Below, in pieces: positions 8,286 through 16,466 of a DNA stretch of 21,239 nt (position 1 is its first letter; every line of letters starts with the position of its first letter). The notes beneath the pieces are model-generated. The model saw nothing but the letters and a program-made list of their open reading frames with translations. It did no database searches and was not told the origin of the DNA. The position numbers were made by a program, and so were the translations under genes. Origin of the DNA: a bacterium (GTDB lineage: Bacteria > Patescibacteria > JAEDAM01 > Absconditabacterales > Absconditicoccaceae); NCBI GenBank assembly GCA_030528665.1, contig JAUMYK010000019.1, positions 1 through 21,239 of the forward strand. The letters run 5' to 3'.

Positions 8286-9277
8286 TCGATATGATAGTGT
8301 TGGAGTACTTTTTGCATTTTGAGGATTTTTTTTTGATAAGGGAAGGTTTGTACTGGTACTCCTAAAAAACTACTTACCAAAAAGAGGTGGAGTCTTGTCC
8401 CAATGACTTTTTTTGCGTTTGCAAGGATTGAGAGAAAATGTTTAAAATCTGATGCTCGATCAAGGAGTTGTAGTTTATCCTCAGGAATGCCTGCCTTGAT
8501 TAAGCGTTGATAGTATTTGAGATCGTTATCATGACCTTGAGAAATGGGAACATAGTAGAGGGTATCGACTCCATTTTTGAGTGCTGACTGTGCTTGGTCA
8601 AGGATTGCATCAAAAAAGTGTTCTCCATTACTATTGATGTTGAGTACGAGGTAATTTTCAGCTTTTTTTCTCCATTTTTTTCGATCAGAGACTGCAAAGT
8701 AGCTTGTATCCATCCAAAAATTGACATTTCAGCAACCAAAGGATTTGAGTTTTTCAATAGCTTCAAAATCTCTGAGGTAGAAAGCATCAACTTTTTTGAG
8801 CAATTGACGAAAGCAAAAAAGGTTGAAGGCTGATTTGGGAATTTGTACCCCTCCCATAATCCTGCATTTGATCTTGGGTTTTATCCGCATTCCTCGCATT
8901 GACCAGAGTCGGTATCGGTAGGCGTTTGGATTTTCTTCGGTGAGGATTTCTCCTCCTCAGAGGATGATGCTCTCACAGCTATAAAAGTGTTTGAAATTTG
9001 TGTAGTGTTTTCCTTTGATATAGTGGATGAGGCTTCTGATACCTCTTGGGAGTTCATAGATAAAGACTACTTTATTTACGTCTATAAATTGTGCACAAAA
9101 GCTTTTTAAAAATTCAGGATTTTGTGAAACAACAATTGGCTTTTTGTCTTGTGCTAGCAGGAGTTTGAGTGTCCCAATTAAAATGAGTTCATCACCCATA
9201 TTTTTATTCCCCCAAAAACCGACGAGAAGGATTTTTTTTCAAGAGATTGGGAGCTGAGCTTGGGGGTCAATGTGCAT
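8282..9277 (-). CDS. Polysaccharide pyruvyl transferase family protein (CsaB-like)
   Basis: Adds ketal-linked pyruvate to cell-surface polysaccharide, a modification that in Gram-positives creates attachment sites for S-layer proteins. It has 331 residues. The N-terminal Rossmann strand reads KILLVGFWGNKNMGDELIL (residues 15-33). Central parts include GGGEILTEENP and YLRDFEAIEKL. The C-terminal half has the family's AKKVIGTRLHLFLVSSFLGVPV segment. TGA at 9239, 8957 and 8729 encode Gly. ATG 9277 is the first ATG of the frame; the next, at 9199, would cut off the first Rossmann strand. No ribosome binding site is evident. It converges on the glycosyltransferase with a 4-base overlap of stops. 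The donor would be phosphoenolpyruvate; the acceptor is unknown. Confidence 0.85.
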
Positions 9278-9343
9278 TTTACCAAGAAAAAGAGTAAAAG
9301 AAAGCTGATCTAAGCATAATTTTCCTCCTAGGATAATCAAGAG

Positions 9344-9379
9344 AAAAAACCAGTCCGTATTTCGTAAACTGGCTTTTTT
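9344..9379 (-). terminator. Intrinsic terminator after the prohibitin-tail-like gene
   Basis: CCAGT (9350-9354) pairs with ACTGG (9368-9372), flanked by an A run on the left and a T run on the right. Read on the minus strand, the hairpin ends in a T run just downstream of the stop at 9388, and it separates that gene from the pyruvyl transferase. Confidence 0.6.
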
Positions 9380-9387
9380 GGGAGTGG

Positions 9388-9777
9388 CTATTCCTTGTGC
9401 TTTACATCCATCACAGGTACTAATCCTTGTGAAGGCATGTAAATGATTTGCGGAAGATTGCCTTTGTCAGCGAGCTTTTCTAGTGTACGGATAAAGAGAT
9501 ATTGGTTGTACACTGAGTTTAATGTTCCATTTTCGATTTTCATGGCTTCTGCCATTCCTTTTGCCCGTTCAATCTCTGCTTGGGCATTAAGTTTTTCTGC
9601 TTCAAGTCTAGCTTTGGCTTCTTCGATCAAAATTTTTCGATTTTGTTCGGCTTTTGCCATTTCGGCTTTTCCAGCCATTTCTTGTTGCCATACTTGATAG
9701 GTCGGAATTCCCCACATTGCTCCAAGTGCAAGAAGGATGATGGCAAATGTGATTGCAATAAATGTTGATGCTTTCAT
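9388..9777 (-). CDS. Small membrane protein resembling the C-terminal tail of SPFH/prohibitin proteins
   Basis: It has 129 residues. One N-terminal membrane helix (about 5-27, FIAITFAIILLALGAMWGIP) is followed by a highly charged Ala/Glu/Lys coiled coil (about 35-82, containing KAEMAKAEQNRKILIEEAK). A tail then resembles the end of HflC/prohibitin proteins: QYLFIRTLEKLADKG and QIIYMPSQGLVPVMD. In SPFH proteins this tail follows a band-7 domain of about 150 residues, which is absent here. It may organise membrane assemblies or accompany a protease, but that is inference. No in-frame TGA occurs and the stop is TAG. It has its own promoter at 9832-9859 and a terminator at 9344-9379, so it is monocistronic. 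Confidence 0.75.
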   Translation of the reverse strand: MKASTFIAITFAIILLALGAMWGIPTYQVWQQEMAGKAEMAKAEQNRKILIEEAKARLEAEKLNAQAEIERAKGMAEAMKIENGTLNSVYNQYLFIRTLEKLADKGNLPQIIYMPSQGLVPVMDVKHKE

Positions 9778-9831
9778 ATGTTTTTTGTTCAGTTTGCTCT
9801 GTTCCCAGTTTTAGATTATTTATTTTTTCTT

Positions 9832-9859
9832 AGGATAATTATTCTTGAAAAGAAGTCAA
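9832..9859 (-). promoter_or_regulatory. Sigma70-type promoter of the prohibitin-tail-like gene
   Basis: On the minus strand TTGACT (9854-9859) and TATCCT (9832-9837) lie 16 bases apart, about 55 bases upstream of the ATG at 9777. The -35 region overlaps a small inverted repeat (CTTGA...TCAAG). Confidence 0.5.
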
Positions 9860-9892
9860 GTGTTTCTTTTTTCTTTTTGTTGCTTTGTAGGT

Positions 9893-10969
9893 TTATCCTA
9901 CTTTTTTAGCAACGACCATCATTCTTTTATCTGCTGTACCGATAGGGTAGCAGCCCATAAGCGTAAGGTAACTCTCATCTCACCCTGAAAAAGTGTCGTA
10001 GTATTCAGCTACATTTTTTGGAAGTACAATTTTTCTTTCTATCATTTCGTAGGTGGTGATTTGTCCATTCCAAACGACTTGAAACTGTTGTCATGGCTTG
10101 AGTTTTGGGAGATTCCTAAACACTACTCCATAAGGATTTTTTTTCCATCGCTCTGTAGAGGTATGTCAAAAAATAAGCGTATTCCCTTTGTGTCCAGGTA
10201 TGGGTGTTGTCGGATATTTTACTACTCCTTTCATCAGTTCTGCATCAAAGGTTTCATTTCCAAAATCAATTTTCCCTCCAGCTTCTGCATCAATCAGAGG
10301 AACATTGATATTAAGATCTGGGATGATGAGTCTATTGGTAGGGGGAAGGAGATTGTAGTCTAGGGACTGGTTTCCTTCTTTTTGCTCTAGAAAATGTTCT
10401 AGACTGGGTGCAATAGCTTCTTGGGTAGTGGTATGTGCTTGAATCTGGGTAAATTTTTCTTGAAGAGCGAGTTTTGCATCATAGTGTTCTTGTTCTCTAT
10501 CAGCGGCTTGGTGGACGAGGAGAGGGCTAGCTTGGACTTGGTTTGTTGCAAAGGTATCTTGTAGGATGACCATGATGAGTTGTGCATTGGTGAAAAAATA
10601 GAAAAGTGAGATTACACCTAGTAAGAGTGCGATGAAAATTTTGATTTCTGTTCGTGAGCTTTGGATCAGGTTTTTGAGCTTTTGAACTCCAGCCTCTAAA
10701 GGAGATTGAAGTTTGAGTGCTGTTGTTTCTCAAGATGGTAGCAGTGTTTGAGTGAGCAGCTCTGATGATTGCTTGTTTTGGATCAGCTTTGCAAGTCCTT
10801 CAAGAGAAGTATCGGTATCGTTGAGTGGGCTTGTTTTTTTGATGGTGTTAAAATGCTTGACTGGTGTTGTTTCAGTCGTTGTGTGCAAGGATAGGGTTTT
10901 GTTTGAGAGGTCTGTTTCTACTGCGAGTTCGACACTCCCATATAATGCCTCAAAATCTTTGATATTCAT
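9893..10969 (-). CDS. Membrane-anchored sortase (transpeptidase)
   Basis: Cysteine transpeptidase that cuts a sorting signal and joins surface proteins to an amine acceptor. It has 358 residues. A polar, Thr-rich N-terminal region of about 108 residues is followed by one membrane helix (about 109-135), a helical linker (150-200) and the sortase beta-barrel (about 210-358). Catalytic residues visible are His269 in FGHTS, Cys340 in LTLMGCYP and Arg349 in DKRMMVV. TGA at 10730, 10166, 10091 and 9980 encode Gly; 10166 is the Gly just before the catalytic His. The TLxxCxPxG signature suggests a class D/E-like enzyme. The cytosolic extension is longer than usual. No LPxTG-type substrate gene is adjacent. 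Confidence 0.92.
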
Positions 10970-11026
10970 ACTTGTGATAGTTGGTTAAATACCTTGTTCT
11001 AAGTATACTCAAAAATAAAAAAAAAG

Positions 11027-11078
11027 AAAAATCTGACTGTCTTTGTGTTGAGAGATTCGTTGACAAAATCAGATTTTT
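11027..11078. terminator. Intrinsic terminator downstream of comEC
   Basis: AAAAATCTGA (11027-11036) pairs with TCAGATTTTT (11069-11078) around a long loop. On the minus strand the stem is followed by a long T-rich tract (A run at about 11007-11030 on the plus strand). It lies 6 bases past the comEC stop and before the sortase start. Confidence 0.65.
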
Positions 11079-11083
11079 TGATC

Positions 11084-12629
11084 TTATTGACTGTTGTGTT
11101 GTGGTGGATGTTGTTTTAGCTGATATGCAAGAAGGATGATAATGCTGATGAGGAGTATGCTGATAATCCATTGCATTCGGCTATTTTGGATTTTCATGGT
11201 AATTGAGAATTGTTGGGCTCGATCTGAGCAGAGATAGATAAAGCTTAGCAGCCATTTGATAGGAAGGATTCGTCCACTCCATCCTGTCCGTGTTATGAGT
11301 AGCAGTGCAATGCTTCCTCCAATACTAATCAGTGGTACAAGAGGTACTACGATCAGATTTACTAGCATACCAGTTATATTGTTTTCTCAGATGAAGAGCA
11401 AGAGGATTGGGAGTGTTCAAAGTGTAGCTCCTAGGGTAGGAAGTATATACGATGAGATTGGAGTGCGGATTCGAGTATTTTTTAGGAGTTTATTTTTTGT
11501 ATGTTGTGTATTTAGACTTCGTTGTTCGGAAATAATGATGATGCCGATGAGCGCTCAAAAACTGAGTAAAAAACCTAGATCATATGCTAGGAAATAAGGG
11601 TTGTAACAAAGCATTATCACAAAAGCATAACTCATCAGCCTCCAAACCTTGATTTCTCTTCCCCAAAAGAGGGCAAGCAATGAAAATAGGCTCATAATCA
11701 ATGCTCTGATTACACTTGAGTCTCCACCTGCAATCAGTGCAAAGCTTATCACTCCTAATATGATGATGACATTTCTTGGGTAAAAGGGGAGTCGAAAAAG
11801 TATTCCACTCAGAAAAATGATAATCATTACAAGATTTCCTCCACTTACTGCAATAATATGTACGATGCCGCTTTTGATAAAATTTTGATAATCGTGATTT
11901 GGGAGAAGTGATCTGTCTCCAATCAGCATTCCTAATAGCAGTCCTTCATACTGATTGAGTTGTGCTGATTGGATGAGTGATTTGATTGTTTGTCTGATGC
12001 TAATGAGTTGTCTTTCTCCTCGTGAGAGTAAGGGATCTGCTCTACTAGGAACGATAAGCTTTTCGTAGAGCGTGCCTTCATAGCCTTTCATAAGGAGTCG
12101 TTTATCATAGTTGAAGCGTATTGTTGCCCAGTCGATCACTTGCTCTTTTCGTTCTTTTGTTTCTTTTCAGGAGAGGGTGACTTTTGAGTGGAGTGTAGGT
12201 ATTTTTATTTGTCCTCCGATAAGGTAGTTTTCACCGATTTGTATCGGTTTATCTGATTTTAGCAGATAGTTTTTATTATCTAGGCTACGAATTATATAGG
12301 TATCTGGTTTGGATTGAGCGAGGATAGTATAGGGAGCTAGTGTAGTTTCTCGTATGGTTGGACTGGGCTTTAGAGAGGAAAAAAGAAAAAAAATCTGAAA
12401 TGAGTCCTAGTTCAAATCTCCATCGAAAGAGAAGACAGGCAATCAAAGCGAGGCTCCATCCTCCAATTCGGATCAGATTTTTCTTTTTTCTTGTCTTGAA
12501 GGGGACTTTTTGTCGCCATAGTCGGAGATTAAGTATTCCGAGTCCGCTAATTAAAAAAACGAGCCACCATCCTCATGAATGAAAGCTCGTAACAATCCAG
12601 ATTCCTATTGCAAAAACGATAAGAAACAT
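11084..12629 (-). CDS. comEC: ComEC-type DNA uptake channel, frame interrupted by a one-base shift
   Basis: Inner-membrane channel that brings single-stranded DNA into the cytosol. The N-terminal part (12629 to about 12394) encodes two membrane helices (MFLIVFAIGIWIV and a later one). A soluble OB-like region follows (SDKPIQIGENYLIGGQIKI), then the competence domain: GMLIGDRSLLP, HIIAVSGGN and multiple helices ending near LLAYQLKQ. The first ~80 codons are in one frame and the rest in another; they join without loss if one T is dropped from a T8 run on the minus strand (12386-12393), giving 514 codons. The C-terminal metallo-beta-lactamase domain of longer ComEC proteins is absent. TGA at 12573, 12167, 11555, 11417 and 11387 encode Gly. 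It is last in an apparent operon with the 12657-13208 gene and the RluA gene. Confidence 0.85.
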
Positions 12630-12656
12630 TCTTGGATTTTTTGGCAAGTAAAGGGA

Positions 12657-13208
12657 TTATTGTAGCACGGTCGTACTTGCTTGTGGCGTGTTTTGCACGA
12701 TTGGGAAGTACATATCTGATCTTGAGTCAGTAGTGTTTGGCGTATAAGCCTGTGGTGCAGGTTCTCCAGCTGGTTGCGTGTAACTATGAGCTGGCTCGGC
12801 AACTGGCTGAGGAGCGACTTGAGGTGTGTAGAGCATATTGATGAGCTGATTGAAATTGTATTCTAACGCATCTACTCTAGATTTGAGGATTTGGACTTCT
12901 TCTGTAGTTTTGGTCTGTGGAGTTGGATGCTGAGTGCTGTCTTGTGGTAGATAGCTTGTGTTGTCAGTTCGCTGATCTTGCGGTGTTGGGAGAGGCTGCG
13001 CTTCACATGCTGGGCAAACACAGGCATGTTGTGCTTGTTGGGTGCCTTGAGCCAATCCTTGGTTGTAAATCTTCATTCGTACTGGTTCTGGTAGGACAGT
13101 GATGATAGCATTGCTAACTTGTGCCTCATAAAAGCTTGCAATCCAGAGTCCTCCGAGTGCGAGCATCCAGAAAAGTGTTGTCCATAGGATCGTTTTGAAA
13201 ATTTTCAT
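12657..13208 (-). CDS. Hypothetical membrane-anchored protein with Cys cluster, coiled coil and Pro-rich tail
   Basis: Not a recognised family. 183 residues: an N-terminal membrane helix (about 5-27), a short helix, a cysteine cluster CVCPAC (Cys63, Cys65, Cys68), a Gln/Thr/Pro-rich linker, and a predicted coiled coil (about 102-127, EEVQILKSRVDALEYNFNQLI). The tail is low complexity, rich in Pro, Ala, Gln and Thr. The architecture suggests an extracytoplasmic protein on a stalk. ATG 13208 is preferred because the longer start at 13250 lies inside the upstream pseudouridine synthase gene. Gaps are 25 bases to that gene and 27 bases to comEC, so co-transcription is likely. A link to DNA uptake is suggested only by position. 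It has no TGA codons. Confidence 0.72.
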   Translation of the reverse strand: MKIFKTILWTTLFWMLALGGLWIASFYEAQVSNAIITVLPEPVRMKIYNQGLAQGTQQAQHACVCPACEAQPLPTPQDQRTDNTSYLPQDSTQHPTPQTKTTEEVQILKSRVDALEYNFNQLINMLYTPQVAPQPVAEPAHSYTQPAGEPAPQAYTPNTTDSRSDMYFPIVQNTPQASTTVLQ

Positions 13209-13233
13209 CTTTGTTTGTGGTAAGGAATAAAAG

Positions 13234-14223
13234 CTAGTGCAAGAGTTCAAATTCTACAGGAAGTGGAGCTTCAAAGCTTATCGTTTTCCCATCGAGGTTT
13301 TTAAACTCATACTTCCAACAGTGTAATAATTGTCTTTGAATATGCAACTGTTTATTGAGGATTCTATTGAGTACTGGTTTTCCATAGATCAGGTCTCCTA
13401 ATACAGGGTAATTTTCACTTGCGAGATGGATTCTAATTTGATGCATTCTTCCACTATAGAGTTTTACTTTTACCAGTGACAGTGGTCAGAGGAGTGGATG
13501 TTTGATAGTTTTTTCTCCTCGGCACTCTGTTTTGGAATCGAGTCCATCACTTGCATTGAGTTGCATTTGAGCTCTTCCAAATTTGGTATTGTAGGTTTTT
13601 TCGATTGCTTTCTCTATTACCAGATGTTTGGGAAACTGACCTCAGACTCGGGTTTTGTAGTTTTTGTTGATTGCTCTTTCTCTGATGATGTGATTGATAT
13701 ATTGTAGGGCTTCATAGTTTTTGGCAGCGATGAGTACTCCAGAGGTATCTTTATCCAATCTGTATCCAAAAGAGGGTTTAAAAGTCTGATTTTTGTTTTC
13801 TTTTTTATAGCCTTTGTAATCACAGTAGTATTCAAGGTAGTCATTCATACAGAGGTCGTTTCGATGATTATTGCTTGGATGAAGTACTATGCCTGCTGGT
13901 TTGTTGAAGACAAGCCAGTTGTGATCTTCATAGAGAATCCAGGTTTCAAGCTCATCAATATCAATTTTTTTGAGTTTTCTTTCTTTTTGTGTGAGCAGGA
14001 GTTTCGGATCTTTTTTGCCAAAGAGTTCTTGTGGAATGTTTAGAATATCTCCTTCTTGGAGTCTAGTTTCTTCTTTCACTTTTTTCCCATTAAGTTTGAT
14101 GTCTCCTTTGCGAAGTCGAGAGTAGATGTCAGAAAGTCTTACCTGAGGGTAGGGTTTTGCGTATTTTCTGAGAAAGCGATCGCATCTTTGATTGGCTTGG
14201 TTAAGATCAATTTTGATTTCCAT
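13234..14223 (-). CDS. RluA-family rRNA/tRNA pseudouridine synthase
   Basis: Converts uridine to pseudouridine in structured RNA, probably 23S rRNA as in RluC/RluD. It has 329 residues. An N-terminal S4 RNA-binding region (about 10-62, with LSDIYSRLRKGDIKLNGKKV) is followed by the catalytic domain with LVFNKPAGIVLHPS (104-117). The active-site motif GYRLDKDTSGVL (153-164) carries the catalytic Asp157, and GRMHQIRIHLA lies near the end. TGA at 13642 and 13486 encode Gly. ATG 14223 is chosen because S4 homology begins right after it, while an upstream ATG at 14280 would add an unrelated leader. The exact RNA target cannot be decided. It is first of a likely three-gene operon ending with comEC. 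Confidence 0.93.
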
Positions 14224-14351
14224 ACGGTAGAAGAGGAATAAAATTCCTTTTGAGATTATAGAAAATCTCTTTGAGGTCAAGGCATTCTCCTGAAAAAGTA
14301 TTTGAACTGGAGTGGTGGTTATTGTATGTTTGTTGCAAGTTGGGGATGAGA

Positions 14352-14382
14352 AAAAGACAATCTTTGAGTATGATTGCCTTTT
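14352..14382 (-). terminator. Intrinsic terminator of recA
   Basis: AAAAGACAATC (14352-14362) pairs with GATTGCCTTTT (14372-14382) with one mismatch and a 9-base loop. On the minus strand the stem runs into TTTTTCTC. It lies about 15 bases past the recA stop. Confidence 0.7.
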
Positions 14383-14395
14383 GAGAGTTTAGAGA

Positions 14396-15466
14396 TTAGT
14401 CTTCGATAGTTTGGGTTTCCTCTTCGATGATGGCTTCCATATTTTTGAGTGCTTCATCATCAAGTACTTTTTTTCCCATTCTCATATCTTTGATTTTTGA
14501 TTGAATTTCTTTCTCGAGATTGAGTCTGATTTTTTCTTCCGATTCAAGGTATTTAGAGAGTTTTTCTTTTCCTTGAAGTTTTTCAGTTCCGACCGTATAA
14601 AAGGCTCCAGCCTTTGAAATAAGTTTGAGGATCAATGCTGCTTCGATAATGTCGGTAGTTCTATCATATCCCATTTGCCATTTGATAGGAAGCTCAGCAG
14701 TTTTAAACGGAGCGAAGATTTTATTTTTAGCTACCTTGATTTTTGCAAAATATCCTATTTGTTCCTTATCTTCCATAATTTTATCTCCTTTTCTGATTTC
14801 AATTCTTTGAGAGGCAAAGAATTTAAGAGCGTTTCCTCCCGTAGTGGTTTCTGGGTTTCCAAACATAATTCAGATTTTCATTCTGATTTGATTGATGAAA
14901 ATACACATTGTGCCTGTCTTTGCAAGTACAGAAGTGAGTTTTCTGAGTCCTTGAGACATCATTCTTGCTTGAAGTCCCATATAGGAATCCCCCATATCTC
15001 CTTCAACTTCAGCTCTTGGAACCAGTGCTGCTACCGAGTCGATCACGATTAGTTTTACTGCTCCAGTTTTTGCGAGTTCTTCTGCGATTTGCAGTGCTTG
15101 CTCTCCATAGTCAGGTTGAGAGAGGATGAGTTCATCAGTATTCACACCTAGTGTTTTTGCATAATGAGGGTCAAGTGCATGTTCTGCGTCAATAAATGCA
15201 GCTACCTCCCCTCTCTTTTGGATTTCTGCGATAGCATGCAGGGCAATAGTCGTTTTCCCTGAAGATTCTGGTCCATAAATTTCAATTACTCTTCCTTCTG
15301 GATATCCACCTCCAAGGATAAGATCCAGCACATAGGACCCGCTATGCGCGGTATTTACCAGTCCTACATTGGAATTGTCTCCCATTTTCATAATCGCACC
15401 TTTTCCAAACTGCTTTTCAATATTCATAAAAGCTTCTTTGAGTGCTTGTGCATTAGTGTTTGCCAT
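14396..15466 (-). CDS. recA: Recombinase RecA
   Basis: DNA strand-exchange ATPase, and co-protease that triggers self-cleavage of LexA-type repressors. It has 356 residues, the normal size. Walker A is GPESSGKT (65-72), then the [14 protein letters not shown] segment, Walker [11 protein letters not shown], and the loop and core sequence [22 protein letters not shown] at 14870-14872 is codon 199 and supplies the Gly of the almost invariant MKIGxMFGNP, one of the cleanest proofs of the code. ATG 15466 ([10 protein letters not shown]) matches the usual RecA N-terminus; an ATG at 15541 would add an unlikely hydrophobic leader. It is divergent from the GyrI-like/HhH/lexA operon, with repeated TGTCAAA elements between them. 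Confidence 0.98.
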
Positions 15467-15578
15467 TAGTATTTGATAATAGGGTATAAAACTTAAATTT
15501 TTGTACACCTCATTTTGTATGAATACGAAGTGAAAAATCAAGACTTTTTTTGTTAGTTGAAAACTAGTAAATCAAAAG

Positions 15579-15626
15579 TGTCAAAAAAAATATTGATTTT
15601 GTCAAAAAAGATTTGACATTGTCAAA
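15579..15626. promoter_or_regulatory. Operator candidate: TGTCAAA array with perfect palindrome in the recA divergent region
   Basis: TGTCAAA occurs at 15579-15585, 15600-15606 and 15620-15626, spaced 21 and 20 bases, i.e. on the same face of the helix. The middle copy forms a perfect inverted repeat with TTTGACA (15612-15618): TGTCAAA-N5-TTTGACA. The right arm contains the TTGACA used as the -35 box of the rightward promoter, so a bound repressor would block it. The regulator could be the neighbouring LexA-like protein or another factor; this is inference. Confidence 0.55.
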
Positions 15627-15640
15627 GAGATTTGTAATAT
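15613..15640 (+). promoter_or_regulatory. Promoter of the GyrI-like/HhH/lexA operon
   Basis: TTGACA (15613-15618) and TAATAT (15635-15640) are separated by 16 bases. The expected transcription start, about 15647, is only around 10 bases before the ATG at 15657, so the mRNA would be nearly leaderless. Confidence 0.55.
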
Positions 15641-15656
15641 AACATTATGTCTTTAT

Positions 15657-16103
15657 ATGATGATTTGGCATGAGATGTTCAATAAACAGATTATCTGACT
15701 CAAAATTACGACTACAAATGAGCATAATCAAGCACAGCAAGATATTGCTCAGCTTCGAGAAAGCTTTTATAATCATGCAAATTCTCAACTTCAAACTCTC
15801 AAAAAGGAGCCTTACACCTATGTCGTATATACCAATTATCAGGGAGATTATCAACAAGGTAACTACGATTGTTATCTGGGAGTAGCAAGTGAAGCTACTT
15901 CTCCGGGATTTGTATCGTGTGATATTCAACTTCAAAACTATCAGATTTTTGATTTTCCTTACCATAGTTCTCAAGACACGATTGAAGCACGAAAAACGAT
16001 TTGGGCAGACCAATCTCTCAAAAGAGCGTATCTTGCAGATATTGAAAAGTATGACTTTGAGCAGCATCGCTTACAAATTATCATCAGTACTCTTGTAGAC
16101 TAA
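15657..16103 (+). CDS. GyrI-like effector-binding domain protein
   Basis: 148 residues with the layout of a stand-alone GyrI-like/AraC effector-binding domain: IIGLKITTTNEH (12-23), a helix with DIAQLRESFYNH (29-40), then YTYVVYTNYQGDYQQGNYD (53-71), YLGVAS and a C-terminal strand set ending in IIISTLVD. Members bind small molecules or proteins; GyrI (SbmC) protects DNA gyrase and is SOS-induced in E. coli, but I cannot claim orthology. TGA 15696-15698 encodes Gly14 at the family's conserved glycine in the first strand. ATG 15657, 15660 or 15675 are all possible starts. It leads an apparent operon with the HhH protein (27-base gap) and lexA, next to recA. Confidence 0.75.
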
Positions 16104-16130
16104 AGGATTTTTATCTTTTTTCCCCTTCTA

Positions 16131-16409
16131 ATGCCTCGTTCTCCACTCTGTCAACTCCCCAATATCGGTCCCGTATCGGCGGAAGCTTTGATGAAACTCT
16201 GAATTATGACTCCTGAAGAGTTTTTGGCTCAAGACCCTTATGAGGTTTTTCATCAGCTCAAAACTAAGATCGATCCTACACTTTGTCGTTGTGCTTTAGC
16301 GAGTATTATTGGAGCATACAAAGGCATAAAACGAAATCTGATTCTCTCAGAGGCTGTCAAAACTTACCAATCTCGCCATCCTGAAATCAAATGGGAAACC
16401 CTCACTTAA
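16131..16409 (+). CDS. Small helix-hairpin-helix protein (Cdd1/TfoX C-terminal-like)
   Basis: 92 residues. LPNIGPVSAEALMKLGIMTPEEF is a helix-hairpin-helix of the kind found in the Cdd1 ('pathogenicity locus') family and the C-terminal domain of TfoX/Sxy. The next part, DPYEVFHQLK and DPTLCRCALASIIGAYKG, also matches these short proteins, including the Cys positions. TGA 16200-16202 encodes the Gly of KLGI in the motif itself. Such domains bind DNA or partner proteins; TfoX is a competence regulator, but only its C-terminal type domain is present here. It lies between the GyrI-like gene and lexA, so damage-related regulation is plausible. It has no clear ribosome binding site. Cdd1 and TfoX_C cannot be separated by eye. 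Confidence 0.7.
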
Positions 16410-16421
16410 CAAGTATTTGTT
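16408..16421. promoter_or_regulatory. Inverted repeat AACAA-N4-TTGTT upstream of lexA
   Basis: A perfect 5-bp inverted repeat, AACAA-GTAT-TTGTT, lies 45 bases before the lexA start and overlaps the stop codon of the preceding gene. Its position would suit an autoregulatory operator. It does not match the TGTCAAA palindrome near recA, so the two cannot both be assigned to the same regulator with confidence. Confidence 0.3.
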
Positions 16422-16466
16422 CAAAATCATTCAATACTGACTTTTACTTCTTCCATCCTCGTGATT

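Noticed and set aside
12358..12582. Plus-strand frame of 74 codons opposite comEC
   Set aside because: Antisense to the N-terminal comEC region; basic, low-complexity composition results from the A-rich tracts.
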